Source: Antedon mediterranea (lineage: Eukaryota > Echinodermata > Crinoidea > Comatulida > Antedonidae). From it: a stretch of DNA of 64,000 bases. The stretch's first letter is position 1, and each line of letters opens with the position of its first letter. Location: positions 2,896,288 to 2,960,287 of the forward strand of contig NC_092676.1 of NCBI RefSeq assembly GCF_964355755.1. Reading direction: 5' to 3'. Of this stretch, positions 24,901-33,919 are shown piece by piece. Both the position numbers and the translations under genes were made by a program. Under the pieces are notes generated by a model that did not search any database, was not told the DNA's origin, and saw only the letters and a program-made list of their open reading frames with translations.

Positions 24901-27900
24901 AGAGGTTACCCAGTATAAAGATAAAACAAACAAACAAACAAACAAAGAAACCAATACTTACCAACATCTTAATTGCGGAGAGATTCACATGGCGGTTGAT
25001 CTCATCTACCCACTGGTGGCATATGGCTGCTGGTGTGACAATTAGAGTAGCAGACGATTTTACTGCATCCTGGAAAGAGATAACATCATTTCTTAAAATT
25101 GGAACATTTTCAATGTAAAGCCTTGTCTACACTAAGTGACAAATGTGATGTGCCCATATATGGACATGATGATGTCATATCACTACCATATTTAAGCATA
25201 TCATTACCATACTTGGGCACATCAACAGCAACATTTTTTTTGTCAAACTAGTTTGATAATGTAGACAGAGCATGATAAAATGATTATTATATTCTAAATG
25301 TGATTAACAATATTTATTTCTTCGTCAAAATGAAAAGATTAAAAAAATTATTATATGTATTTGGTCTACACTTTTAAAATTTACGTGTATGTGATGTGCC
25401 CATACATGAATATGTAATATCACGAATATGTAATATCACTACCACATTTGGCCATATCACCACCATATTTGGGCACATCACACTTTTTTTGTCAAAGTAG
25501 TTTGATAGTGTAGACAGAGCTTTAGAAGAATTGCCAAATTAAATATACAAAAAAAAAAAAATCATTTCTTACTATTAACGACCAACAATGTGGACATTGG
25601 TAGTCTTGTTTGTCCAGTATGTCTGTATCCATGTTGACGCATTTAGTATGTTGCCACACTTTGCACCTAACACACTGCACAACTAAATCAGAATAATCCT
25701 CTTGCATACCGCAAAGACACTGCAGTATTCTGGGCTCCCCAGTAACGGCAGTTTCACAAGACTTCTTAGTATTCTTTGGTTTATGACGTTTGTCTGGAAT
25801 GGCTGCTTCACCATCAGTATCTGATGTTTCTTCATCGCTACAACTGCTAATCTCTGTGTGTTCTCCAGCTGGTTCACCATCACACATTGGTACATCAAGA
25901 CTGGTTGTGGTTGAGTCAGCATTACACATTGGTACATCACGATTGGTTGTGGTTGAGTCACCATTAGACATTGGTACATCATGATTGGTTGTGGTTGAGT
26001 CAGCATTACACATTGGTACATCACGATCGGGTGTGATTGAGTCAGCATTACACATTGGTACATCAAGATTGGTCGTTGTTGAGTCAATATTGCAGATGGG
26101 TTTACTAGTTTCAGTTGATGAACCACTGTTTAGCTTACCAGTACCAGCTGGTTCATCTGTACTAGTTGGTTTACCAGTACCAGCTGGTTCTCCATTGACA
26201 GTTTCAATCAACATCTGTGATAGTTCACTTTCTTCTTTTGGTTCCGTAAAAATCTCTATTAATGATTCTACATCTGTTCCGAGGTCTTTCTCATTATCAC
26301 ATTTTCTTAAGCTGCCATTTACTTCTGGATTTGGCGAGCAATGTCTCTTGTGGTTTAGTATCAACGCTAGTACTTCTACCGTTTTTCCAAGTCCCATTTC
26401 ATCAGCAAGAATGCCACCGGGGAACGACTGTGGTTGGAGGAACTTTACACGTGTAAATCTAAATGCAATAAAAAAAAAGGCTCATTAATTTCCTTAATCT
26501 GTGGAAAAGAATCACGGTCATCAGATTTGAATTAGGAATATAATCATTATAACCCTTACTCACCAGCGGCAACAAAGGTCACTGCCACAGAATATTAATC
26601 AGTCTTTTGACCTTTGACACGTATTACATGATACAGTATCACATGCGAAAACTGTATTATATAGTATTTTTAAGATTAGGTTACGGCTAAAGAAAAAAGA
26701 TGTTATGGGACGCTGTGCTTAGGAAATGTCCCATGATACTATGTAATTTCCCATGACATTTGCCTAGATACACCAATAGAATCGGATATCAACATATTGT
26801 AACAAAACTTACATTCCACTATTAGCATTGTAATATAGAGGAGAACCATCCAGTTTAGTCCAAAGGCAATGTAACTCTAAAAAGATAGAAATTGTATCTC
26901 AAGTTTATCAGATAAAACTACTGTACTACATTTCATTCTTATAATCTGTCTACACTATCAAACTTTGTGACAACAAATGTGATGTGCCCATATATGGACA
27001 TGATGTTGACATATCACTACTTTTTTTTTGTCAAACTAGTTTGATAGTGTAGACAAAGCTTTAAATAAATTCAGAATAAATAATAAAATGTAGTAGTTTT
27101 ATCTGATAAGCTTTGTTTGGGTAATTACACAAACTGTTTATTACCATGGTTACTGCCTCACAAATGTCTACATAGAAACAAACAAAGCTTTGCATTATTG
27201 CAGTAAAACAATGCAGTTACTGCAGTAACTATGATCCCTTAAATCAGAATTTATAATGTAATGTAATTTCCATTGTTCTGCATGAATGAATAGGTGTCAT
27301 TTCAATTTTTTAATTCATTTATTTTTTATTTACCATTTTCTTTTGTTTTATCATTTATTAGTTTTTCTTTTTTGATCATCCACTGGACGGCTTCTTTCTG
27401 ATATTCTCTCAGCTTAGGAACAAGTTTATCGTGTTGAACATCTCCTATAGAGTAAAGCCATGATTTGTCTTCTTCTTTGTGAAATTTTCGGACAAATTTA
27501 AAGACATCGTCAAAATCCTGACGTTGTCTTATTACACATCCTGTGGAATCTAAAAAGAGAATTTATGATTTGCAGACAATTGTTTGTAAATGTGCCCAAA
27601 TATGGTAGTGATATGACATCGTCATGTCCATATATGGGCACATCACATTTTTATGGCACATAAAGTTTGATATGTTCTATCAAAAATAAACAAATATATA
27701 TTATTTTAGAGGAATTTGATTTGTGTATTTAAGTAAAGTAATTATAGGAAATTTGGACATTATTATACAAGAAGGTTAAAGTCTTTGACAGTGAGCTTTC
27801 TAGGACTGTTTCATTAGTTTGTAGGAGTTTAAAAAATTAATAGGTCTCTTCTCAAAGGGATAAGGCCAATGTCGGTTTATTAAAATATATCACCTTCAAT

Positions 27901-28668
27901 ATGAATTCCTCGCAACCATTCCATGACACTCTGTGTACACTTTTGGAAATGCGTCAGTTTGCTGGATTCAGCAGCAAACTTTGGCGTTTTCAACGCCACT
28001 TCACCTATCCAGACTTCAAGATCCAAAGACGATTTCGAAGCGCAATACTCCCCCTTTGTCACACTGAAGTGTTTGCCTCTACCGACACGGCAGACAACCT
28101 CTAACCCGTCTATGTAAGCATCCTTCGTAACACTCTCAATCCCAGCATCAAAACAAATGTACGGGCCACCAAAGTTAACGTTTTCATTATTTGAATCGCT
28201 GTCGAAAACTACATAAAATTTTTGTTTTGTATTTTCTGTGATTGTGAACAAGGAAAAATTGTTATGAGATGGTAGCGTTTTCGGTAATAAATCAGGTGGT
28301 GAATCCTCTAGAGGGCAGTCTTCATCGGTTTTCAAAGAATGTGGACTTAATTGAAGACTGAACGTTCCTATTTTGAATATGCTTTTGGGTGGAGATTTAT
28401 CATGGATTGTTATGCTATAATCAGAAATGTCCCATAATGCTTTGTACTGTTGAAAACTTATTTCATGTGGATGAAGCACTTGTAGCTGTTGATTGCTAAT
28501 TTGCATATTGGTCAGTGAGAATGGATCATTAGTGTGAGCTTCATTTTCAACTTCATCAATGGTGGATGTTGCTGGTGCTAGGTTGCCACTTAAGTGCAAA
28601 TTCCACGAAAGGCATGACCGTTTTTCATCAGCCATGCGAACTGGAACTTTCTTGCGTTTACGTGGCAT
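12594..28668 (-). CDS. SHPRH: SHPRH: SNF2-type ATPase with PHD finger and RING E3 ligase, 24 coding exons, 1693 aa
   Basis: Coding exons, 5' to 3': 28668-27894, 27549-27334, 26876-26813, 26458-25573, 25069-24962, 24083-23957, 23608-23484, 23127-23049, 22861-22698, 22510-22403, 22022-21741, 20558-20382, 19915-19808, 19017-18881, 18208-18038, 17567-17499, 16762-16585, 16161-16021, 15865-15689, 15142-14948, 14282-14190, 13660-13389, 13144-13064, 12942-12594. Every junction is GT-AG and phase is kept throughout. The 1693 aa total is close to human SHPRH (1683). Domains: SNF2 motif Q (exon 2), Walker A with K377, PHD finger about 597-645, DEAQ box 756-759, RING about 1354-1400, helicase C to about 1580. 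SHPRH is a Rad5-like ligase that polyubiquitinates PCNA at stalled replication forks. The family's H15 linker-histone domain is missing. A splice acceptor just upstream of the ATG points to a separate 5' UTR exon. Confidence 0.95.
13064..14282 (-). CDS. SHPRH: SHPRH coding exons 21-23, C-terminal helicase lobe
   Basis: Exon 21 (14282-14190) encodes [11 protein letters not shown] (motif IV). Exon 22 (13660-13389) encodes [20 protein letters not shown] (motif V) and [12 protein letters not shown] (motif VI with arginine finger). Exon 23 (13144-13064) encodes [20 protein letters not shown]. All are in phase. The ATPase core is intact, so the gene looks functional. Confidence 0.95.
13855..13891. 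repeat. Hairpin GCTAACTGGGG ... CCCCAGTTAGC
   Basis: An 11-bp perfect stem with a 15-nt loop inside the SHPRH intron between exons 21 and 22. No protein feature matches here. Confidence 0.5.
14948..15865 (-). CDS. SHPRH: SHPRH coding exons 19 and 20, RING finger
   Basis: Exon 19 (15865-15689) ends with [13 protein letters not shown], the first RING cysteine pair. Exon 20 (15142-14948) begins [20 protein letters not shown] and later has K-C-P-T-C. The eight ligands are C1354, C1357, C1370, H1372, C1375, C1378, C1397 and C1400: a complete C3HC4 RING for E2 binding. The 546-bp intron between holds a repeat fragment at about 15220-15480. Confidence 0.94.
15220..15480. mobile_element. LINE/SINE 3'-end-like fragment in SHPRH intron
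   Basis: Begins with (TAA)n then 'CACTTATAGAGAGGTCTTTACC', resembling the 'AACATTTATAAAGCGC' tails at 9328, 36508, 54290 and 56162. Those tails mark the 3' end of the CR1/L2-like element seen at 54.3 kb. Confidence 0.4.
15923..15959. mobile_element. MITE family A, single end
   Basis: Only 'TTTTTTGTCAAACCAGTTTG' followed by ATAGTGTAGACA remains, in an SHPRH intron. Confidence 0.6.
17030..17235 (+). mobile_element. Diverged SINE-like repeat in SHPRH intron
   Basis: A B-box-like GTTCGAATCCC near the start, then 'GGAATAAACGTATATCTTTC' and 'TGCATGTTAAAGAACGC', in the same relative order as in SINE-1. Relationship is by resemblance only. Confidence 0.4.
17252..17403 (+). mobile_element. MITE family A copy in SHPRH intron
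   Basis: Ends TAAAGATCTGTCTACACTAT and GCGGACAGAGCTTA. One perfect CCAAATATGG; the others are mutated. Confidence 0.75.
17880..18005 (-). mobile_element. SINE-1 fragment, reversed
   Basis: Reads 'CCACTGTCTTAACCGCTCGG', the reverse of the tRNA-like head, preceded by 'ACTAGTACACCAGG' from the body. Most of the body is deleted. It lies just beyond the donor of SHPRH exon 15 (18038). Confidence 0.6.
18280..18420 (+). mobile_element. SINE-1 head copy
   Basis: Contains 'AGTGGCCGAGCGGTTAAGAC', a tRNA A-box region, and GGTTCGAGGCT, a B box, then 'TCTGGTGGTAGAACGAG'. Truncated after the head. Confidence 0.7.
18433..18503 (+). tRNA. tRNA-Glu-like sequence, probably a pseudogene or SINE head
   Basis: TCCCAGTGGTCTAATGGTTA resembles the 5' half of eukaryotic tRNA-Glu. 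An anticodon-like arm TCTGC-ATATCAA-GCAGA follows, then a T-arm with GGTTCTAATCT. The acceptor and T stems have mismatches and the B box departs from GGTTCRANTCC. A related copy is at about 51214-51285. The downstream text at 18555-18600 resembles bodies at 47128 and 55602, so it may head a second SINE family. Confidence 0.4.
19101..19275. mobile_element. Foldback MITE family B, complete copy
   Basis: Ends GTGGTTCCCACTAG and CTAGTGGGAACCAAG with long self-complementary arms: CGACGCAA..GGACGTAACGC against GCGTTTACGTCCTTGCGTTA. About 175 bp, in an SHPRH intron. Confidence 0.8.
19314..19420. mobile_element. Foldback element with 30-45 bp arms
   Basis: TACCTTACGTTTCAAGACAG, followed by TTT..TAGCTATCAGC, is mirrored by GCTGATAGCTA..AAA then CTGTCTTGAAACGTAAGGTA. 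The loop is short (about 18 nt). Confidence 0.65.
19440..19610 (+). mobile_element. Probable retroelement 3' end with (ATT)n tail
   Basis: Ends 'CCGAATAAATATTATTATTA' with a run of ATT. That is typical of non-LTR 3' ends, but no coding sequence remains. Confidence 0.35.
19645..19790 (+). mobile_element. MITE family A copy in SHPRH intron
   Basis: Nearly intact TIRs: TAAAGCTCTGTCTACACTAT and ATAGTATAGACAGAGCTTA. It has one CCAAATATGG unit and one CCATATATGG. Confidence 0.85.
21150..21639. mobile_element. TIR element, about 490 bp, ends TAATAG..GGTTTCGCAA
   Basis: Left GGTTTCGCAATCTTACGAAT, then ACGATAACGAAAACGGATAC, is mirrored on the right (21590-21639) by GTATCCGTTTTCGTTATCGT and GGTTGCGAAACC. 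Arms are about 50 bp with few mismatches. No transposase ORF. Sits in the SHPRH intron between exons 11 and 12. Confidence 0.75.
22588..22719 (-). repeat. 33-bp tandem repeat containing a 5' splice site, four copies
   Basis: Units at 22588-22620, 22621-22653, 22654-22686 and 22687-22719. On the minus strand each contains CAAGTAAGTTAA. The last one is the true donor of SHPRH exon 9. Confidence 0.9.
22698..22861 (-). CDS. SHPRH: SHPRH coding exon 9, donor site inside a tandem repeat
   Basis: Encodes [20 protein letters not shown] and ends [16 protein letters not shown], a close match to the family. The last ~16 nt of this exon and the following ~17 nt of intron are repeated in tandem downstream (22588-22719), so three extra CAAGTAAGT donors lie in the intron. 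Confidence 0.93.
23484..23608 (-). CDS. SHPRH: SHPRH coding exon 7, Walker B / DEAQ box
   Basis: Encodes [24 protein letters not shown] (residues 756-759) is the SHPRH form of the SNF2 DEAH box that binds Mg-ATP. The next exon (23127-23049) supplies motif [15 protein letters not shown]. Confidence 0.95.
24160..24332. repeat. TIR repeat (TATCTGTGGCTGCGACA type), copy 2
   Basis: Same ends and same flanking AGATCAAAG words as 4407-4563. It lies in the SHPRH intron between exons 5 and 6. Confidence 0.6.
24622..24948 (+). mobile_element. tRNA-derived SINE (SINE-1), full-length copy
   Basis: Head: GAGTGGCCGAGCGGTTAAGA (A box, Leu/Ser-tRNA-like) and GGGGTTCGAGGCTC (B box). A body of about 230 bp follows, with 'GTGCACTTTAAAGAACC', then a (CAAA)n tail at about 24926-24948. 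Other copies are at 8670, 9690, 17880, 18280 and 33920. Its tail ends about 13 nt from the exon 5 donor of SHPRH (24961). Confidence 0.85.
25115..25272 (-). mobile_element. MITE family A copy in SHPRH intron 4
   Basis: Ends TAAAGCCTTGTCTACACTA and GATAATGTAGACAGAGC. CCATATATGG is intact and the other units are mutated. Confidence 0.75.
25362..25524 (-). mobile_element. MITE family A copy in SHPRH intron 4 (second)
   Basis: The right end AGTTTGATAGTGTAGACAGA is intact, the left end diverged. One CCATATTTGG. It lies 90 bp from the copy at 25115, in the same orientation, just before the donor of exon 4. Confidence 0.75.
25573..26458 (-). CDS. SHPRH: SHPRH coding exon 4: Walker A, low-complexity insert, PHD finger
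   Basis: An 886-nt exon. It opens with [14 protein letters not shown] (Walker A, K377). A long acidic, Thr/Pro-rich stretch follows, with five 14-residue repeats of the type [14 protein letters not shown] (about residues 477-544). It then enters a PHD finger: C-L-C-G, V-Q-C-V-R-C, W-Q-H-T-K-C, C-P-H-C, about residues 597-645. In vertebrate SHPRH an H15 linker-histone domain lies between these two motifs; none is present here although the exon is continuous. Confidence 0.93.
25880..26095 (-). repeat. Coding 42-bp minisatellite in SHPRH exon 4, five copies
   Basis: Each unit encodes 14 residues of the type [14 protein letters not shown]. Units differ at a few positions, so they are not recent identical copies. 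Confidence 0.85.
26908..27115. repeat. Inverted repeat enclosing a MITE family A copy
   Basis: TTATCAGATAAAACTACTGT (26908-26927) and ATGTAGTAGTTTTATCTGAT (27088-27107) are complementary arms. Between them lies a short MITE family A copy (26941-27063) with TIRs and one CCATATATGG. Confidence 0.65.
27334..27549 (-). CDS. SHPRH: SHPRH coding exon 2, SNF2 motif Q region
   Basis: Encodes [16 protein letters not shown], the start of the SNF2 ATPase core, where the Q residue contacts adenine. The acceptor is CTTTTTAG|ATT and the donor AATG|GTAAAT. Exon 3 (26876-26813) continues with [17 protein letters not shown]. Confidence 0.92.
27587..27680 (+). mobile_element. MITE family A fragment in SHPRH intron 1
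   Basis: GTGCCCAAATATGGTAGTGA, CCATATATGG and CACATAAAGTTTGATA are present; both outer ends are missing. Confidence 0.7.
27894..28668 (-). CDS. SHPRH: SHPRH coding exon 1, N-terminal region
   Basis: Starts [20 protein letters not shown], matching the basic N-terminus of SHPRH. It runs 258 codons without a recognised domain, ending ..RGIHIEG across AAG|GTGATA. A TTTATTCAG acceptor lies about 12-15 nt above the ATG, so the 5' UTR is spliced. Confidence 0.9.
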
Positions 28669-28689
28669 CTTGCAATCTGCTGAATAAAA

Positions 28690-29150
28690 GATATATGTAT
28701 TTATCTTGACATAGAAATGAATGAAAGCGCGCCGTTAGGTCTACTACTACTACTGCTGTACTGTCTTACTTAACACTGAGAGGCTGGGCAGTGTTAGTTA
28801 GACTAGAGTAGAGTAGGCCTAGGCTAGGCTAGCTAGGCTAGTCTAAGGAATAAGAGAGTACTTTCTAGTTGCAGCAGCTGGCGAGCTAGGCCTAGCTAGG
28901 CTACTCTATCTAACACTGCCCTGTTTTCGGTTGTTTATGCTTGTTTTCGGTTGTTTTTAATAATTAGACTGACCCGTTTTTACAGTAATGTCGTTGTTGT
29001 CGTGTCGTGTGCGCCTCTCTCTCTCTGCATCAGTGCATCTCTTCGCGCGTTCGACATGCATGACTTGACCTTATTTACATATCATGTAAACATTAGCAAC
29101 GTGGAACACGGAGAGAGAAGAAAAGGTGGAGGATCATAAGCCTAGCTAGC
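28690..29150 (-). promoter_or_regulatory. SHPRH upstream region (5' UTR exon and promoter)
   Basis: A 5' UTR acceptor at about 28680 requires an upstream exon. This stretch is GC-richer than the flanks, with TAGGCCTAGGC words at 28810-28900 and a CpG-containing part near 28980-29060. The exact exon and start site cannot be fixed. Confidence 0.35.
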
Positions 29151-29623
29151 CTAGGTTTGAATTAATGGTAGGTTGAAACGATATACAATAACAATTTTTC
29201 GGTATAGTAATAATTTGTTTATTCTAACTAGAAATGATAAAGGAATCCATGAAAAATTCTTGTAGCCTTGGCTATTTTAGCATAGGTTTAGATAGTGTAT
29301 GTAGTTATGTACAATGTAGGCCCAGCCTGGCTGGCTAGATAGATAGGGCTAGGCCGCAGTGTACTGTAGTGTGTCTAAGTCTAGATTTTAAGATCAAACT
29401 TTGCCAAAAAGAAAAATCTTCCCTCTAGGCCTTCCCTCTAGGCAATAGCGAGTAAAGATGACTGGTAAGAAAAGCCGACCTAAAACCCATGCCTTGTCGT
29501 TAGTTTTACGAATTCTGTGATACAAATGTTGAAATTTGAATAATAAAATAACTTCTAGTTGTTCATAACTGTAATGAGGATACACTGGATTTTAACAGGT
29601 TAATATAGATCCTTATTTTATAT

Positions 29624-29654
29624 CATGGAGGTATAATATTTTTATACCTCCATG
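29624..29654. repeat. Perfect hairpin CATGGAGGTATAA ... TTATACCTCCATG
   Basis: A 13-bp stem with a 5-nt loop. 29150-29750 otherwise holds TAGGCCTAG words and AT-rich DNA; no gene recognised. Confidence 0.55.
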
Positions 29655-29763
29655 CTTATATTATTAATAAAATAAAGCACCTGCTTGTGTTGCCCGAAAG
29701 CTCTGCTAACTTTTCTGTCTGTTTTACTTTATCGTTTTGATTTAGCGTTTCGCTTTTTTTTTG

Positions 29764-30298
29764 TATCTTCATTGAGATCCAGCCACTGATACCCACAGCA
29801 TTGTCATTTTTTCAGTGCTTATTTTATTTTGTATCTCCATTGAGATCCAGCCACTGATACCCACAGCATTGTCATTTTTTCAGTGCTTATTTTATTTTGT
29901 ATCTCTCCATTGAGATCCAGCCACTGATACCCACAGCATTGTCATTTTTTCAGTGCTTATTTTATTTTGTATCTCCATTGAGATCCAGCCACTGATACCC
30001 ACAGCATTGTCATTTTTTCAGTGCTTATTTTATTTTGTATCTCCATTGAGATCCAGCCACTGATACCCACAGCATTGTCATTTTTTCAGTGCTTATTTTA
30101 TTTTGTATCTCCATTGAGATCCAGCCACTGATACCCACAGCATTGTCATTTTTTCAGTGCTTATTTTATTTTGTATCTCCATTGAGATCCAGCCACTGAT
30201 ACCCACAGCATTGTCATTTTTTCAGTGCTTATTTTATTTTGTATCTCCATTGAGATCCAGTCACTGATACCCACAGCATTGTCATTTTTTCAGTAATT
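29764..30298 (+). repeat. 68-bp minisatellite, eight copies
   Basis: Copies start at 29764, 29832, 29900, 29970, 30038, 30106, 30174 and 30242. The unit opens TATCTCCATTGAGATCCAGC. Copies are almost identical; the third has a 2-bp insertion. Recent expansion is likely. Confidence 0.95.
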
Positions 30299-30385
30299 TG
30301 CTTTTAGATTTATATATAATTATATACTTTTACTTTAAAAATTACTGCATTTTTAATTTAGAAATTACTGCATTTTTCCATTTTG

Positions 30386-30434
30386 TTAATCTTGTTTGTT
30401 TATTTTTTTTTTATAAAAAAAATAAACAAGATTA
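30386..30434. repeat. Hairpin TTAATCTTGTTTGTTTA ... AAACAAGATTAA
   Basis: The arms are near-complementary through poly-T/poly-A. 30440-31390 is AT-rich with nothing recognised. Confidence 0.45.
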
Positions 30435-31404
30435 ATCTTCAGCGTATGCCCATAATCACAATTTACATAACCTTTTCTTCTTTGATGTAATTAAAAAAGA
30501 TGTTTGCCTCCCTCTATAGTACATTTAGATTTTGTTCACAGCTTTACAAGACTAAATAATAATGGGGGAAAGAGGTTTCTCAAATGAACATTTTCAATAA
30601 TCAAAACAAATCTGTGTCTTTGAATACTGTGAATTTATCAATCTAGGTTGTTTATATTTGACTGTATTTTTTATTGGCCTTTACTGCTGATACAGAAAAC
30701 ACACAAATGGCTACGAAAATATTCATAACTTAATCTTAGATTATTGTTAGAAGCAGTTAATAGTTAAACTATTGTAGTTTAATTATTAACAGAATCATAC
30801 ACCTTTTAAAAATTAATTTCCTAATTCATTTTTTATGCGATATTTAAGTTTTAATAATAAAAAGAAATTAAATAAAAACATGATACTTCATTGACTGACA
30901 AAGCTTTGTTTTTCTAAACTCAACTTTTGTAATTATATAATTAATGATTTCATCATATTATGTAATGATAATAATCAGCTTAAGCGTGTGCTTAGAACGA
31001 AGGTTAGCGCCTGTAAACGCAGCTTATTACCAAGTTTCATATCAAATTCTAATGTAGAATAATCTCTAATATTACTAACATTTATTTCAATTAGCCTATT
31101 GTCGTTTATAGAGTTTTATCTTCATTAGTTTAAAATGAGTATCATTATTATTATTATGGGTTAAAATCAAGCGGAAATATGAATTCATTGATGTAAAATT
31201 AATATAAATCACTAAGGAAAAGAAAGCTAATAAATAGTGAAATTGATAATTAAAGTTGTACTCTCGCATTAAGAAACATTCACTTTCATTCTATCATAAT
31301 TTGTAATGGTTTCATAGATTATAAACAATCTTCAATTTGAGATTAACCTTGAATTTGTTGTTTCTATGTTAGAGTAGAGAACATTACATGTATATATATC
31401 TACT

Positions 31405-31770
31405 CTTCCAGTTAAAACCTCCAGTTAGAGTCGTCTTCAGTTAAAAACCGCCCTCCAGTTAGAGACCCCTTCAGTTAAAACCTCTGTCTAATTAGAGACC
31501 GTTCAGTTAAAAACTCCCTCCAGTTAGAGACTTATTCAGTTAAAACCTCCCTCCAGATAGAGACCTCTTTAGTGATTAAGACCTCTGTCCAGTTAGAAAC
31601 CCTTCAGTTAAAAACTCCCTCCAGTTAGAGACCCCTTCAGTTAAAACCTCCTTCAAGATAGAGACTCTTTCAGTTAAACCTCTCTCCAGTTAGAGACCCC
31701 TTCAGTTAAAACCTCCCTCCAGTTAGAGACCCCTTCAGTTAAACCTCCTTCCAATTAGAGACTTTCTTCA
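31405..31770 (+). repeat. About 32-bp minisatellite, roughly 11 copies
   Basis: Unit: CCAGTTAGAGACCCCTTCAG plus TTAAAACCTCCCT. Copies vary by several bases and small indels. Confidence 0.85.
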
Positions 31771-31877
31771 TAAAACATCTTTTATTTAAAAATAAAAAAT
31801 TAATAAAGCACAGTTCCAATATGGTCCTTATTTTCTAAAGCTGCATTACAAATACAAATAGAATCAAAGTTTCCCCT

Positions 31878-31970
31878 TAATGGTCTGTTTACACTATCAA
31901 ACTTCATGTGACAATCCATATATGGACATTTTTTGTCAAACTAGTTGGATAGTGTAGACTGAGCTTAATA
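31878..31970 (-). mobile_element. MITE family A, short copy
   Basis: Both TIRs are recognisable, the interior is reduced to CCATATATGG and no 21-bp unit. At about 93 bp it is the smallest copy with both ends. Confidence 0.7.
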
Positions 31971-32019
31971 GGGGTTAGTTGTTTTAAACCATTTGCTGTC
32001 CTTCCTTAGTTTCACAGGA

Positions 32020-32185
32020 AAGTGTCCCCTTAAAAGGGATGTCCGCTGAACAGAGGTGCCCCCCGAACAGGTGTCCCCTTAATAGGGGTGTCCCCTGAAT
32101 AGAGTTGCCCCCCGAACAGGTGTCCCCTTAATATGGGTGTCCCCTTAATAGGGGTGTCCCCTGAATAGAGGTGCCCCAAAGGTGC
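32020..32185 (+). repeat. GTGTCCCCTTAATAGGGG-type repeat
   Basis: Alternating 'GTGTCCCCTTAATAGGGG' and 'TGTCCCCTGAATAGAGGTGC' units. The same words recur at 35455-35530, 41625-41650 and 62820-63015, so it is a dispersed repeat with internal tandem structure. Confidence 0.6.
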
Positions 32186-33482
32186 GGTTTTACTGTTTTT
32201 TTTTATTACTACTACTAGTAACTACTTGAGTGTGACAATCATAACTTGGCAATTACCTATCAATATTCTAAGGGAAGGATGTTGTTAAATTGTTTATTTA
32301 TATTCTTATTTCATTTATATAATCTATTAACACATGTTCTGTTTAATAATGTGATTTGCGTTGTTTATACAGGTGTTTTTTAAACACATATGTTGCAGTA
32401 ATGTCAATACAGAATTACTTTAATATTTGATTTCACATAAATAAACAAAAATAATTGAAACATTAATTTTTAAATTATATTAATTTTCCATAAATTTCAG
32501 AGTTTTTGAAGTTGGTGAAACTTATGGACTAATTATATCATGATTTTGTAATGTGATGTTTTGGTTTTTATCGCAAGCACTAACGCTATTCCATATGTTA
32601 ACTAAACGACATGATGTGACCTTTAATTTGTTGTGGGTAATCCCCCGTCTAATGACACGCTTGAGTGAGCAGATCAAACAGAGAATATTGCTGACATAGG
32701 CGATAAACGAACCATATGGTTGGATATCGAGAAACCTTTATAGAATGTCATTAGTGACTGCTTTCACTTGCTGTCAGATTATACTTGTCTATGGGTCATT
32801 CCATCTCAGTTCACCCAAAAAAAATGGAATTTTAAACCCTACCTCTTCCAATTTTGATGAAATTTGGTATATGGGTGATTCATAGCAATTAAAACCAAAT
32901 TTTCAAATTTTAACCTTATCGGACCAACGGTTTTCGAGATATCGCAATTTCAATTTTCGGTTTTTACGCAAAAAAGCGCGCGGCCGCCACGTTTCAAAGA
33001 GCTGTATCTCGGGAACTATAGGTTCGATTTTAAAAACAAAGGTATTTTTGTAAAGGGGAGACCATAAGGAACCTAAATATACTAATTGTGTGTGTTTTAT
33101 GTTAATTTTAAGTTGAATAAAACTTTGACATATATTTTGACCTTGAAATTGACCCCGTGGAACACGCCCAATTTGTTGGTGACTATCACGAAAAATGTAG
33201 CCCTACGTGTCAACTACAACATATAAAAAAATTGGAGGGGTTTTTTTCTTTGTTTCCATGAAATTACAATTTGAAGTTGACATACCTCTTCCTTTTAGTG
33301 TATTTTTGGTGTTGTTATACTTATACACAGTGTGAACACTAACTGTTAAGGTGTCTTATTGTTACGCTTTCTCATCAGGCCCACTTAAACAGTAGATATA
33401 TTTTGATATGAGAAATACTGGGTAACTCACATACTTTTAAAATCAATTTTGACACATAGTTTAGTGTCCTTACTATGTTATT

Positions 33483-33896
33483 ATGCACATTAACATATGC
33501 ATAATAAGTGATTGCAGAGAACATACAACAGTTACTGTATATGCCTTTTTAAAGGTTGTCATCCCCTATAGAAAAACAAAACTACCAACCATGAAAAAAG
33601 TTCATTATTTCACAGATGGATGTGGCGGCCAATACAAAAACAAATATAACTTTATTAACCTTTGCCACCACCAGGAAGATTTTGGTTTAGACGCCGAGTG
33701 GAATTTTTTTGCTACATCACATGGCAAGAGTGCGTGTGATGGCATAGGTGGAACCGTTAAGAGGCTTGTCACTATGAGAAGCTTACAGCGTTTGACTGAA
33801 TGTCATATTATCACATCTCTCAGTATGTTCGACTACTGTGTAATTTTTTATTTTTATTTTATGTCTTTAGGCAATGTGGCCAAGGATTACCAATAG
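33483..33896 (+). pseudogene. Transposase-like protein, middle part, fragment
   Basis: The frame includes VHYFTDGCGGQYKNKYNFIN and AEWNFFATSHGKSACDGIGG. I recognise this motif pair from uncharacterised repeated proteins of cnidarians, insects and echinoderms; it looks like part of a DDE-type catalytic core. The N-terminal part of the protein is missing between the left TIR and this frame. The match degrades after LTECHIITSLSMFDYC, near the SINE insertion. The family name is uncertain. Confidence 0.6.
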
Positions 33897-33919
33897 TGAA
33901 TTAATCACTGTCCTATCAG

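Noticed and set aside
25790-26488. Plus-strand frames of 64-167 codons
   Set aside because: They are shadows of SHPRH exon 4, caused by its 42-bp repeat being in phase on both strands.
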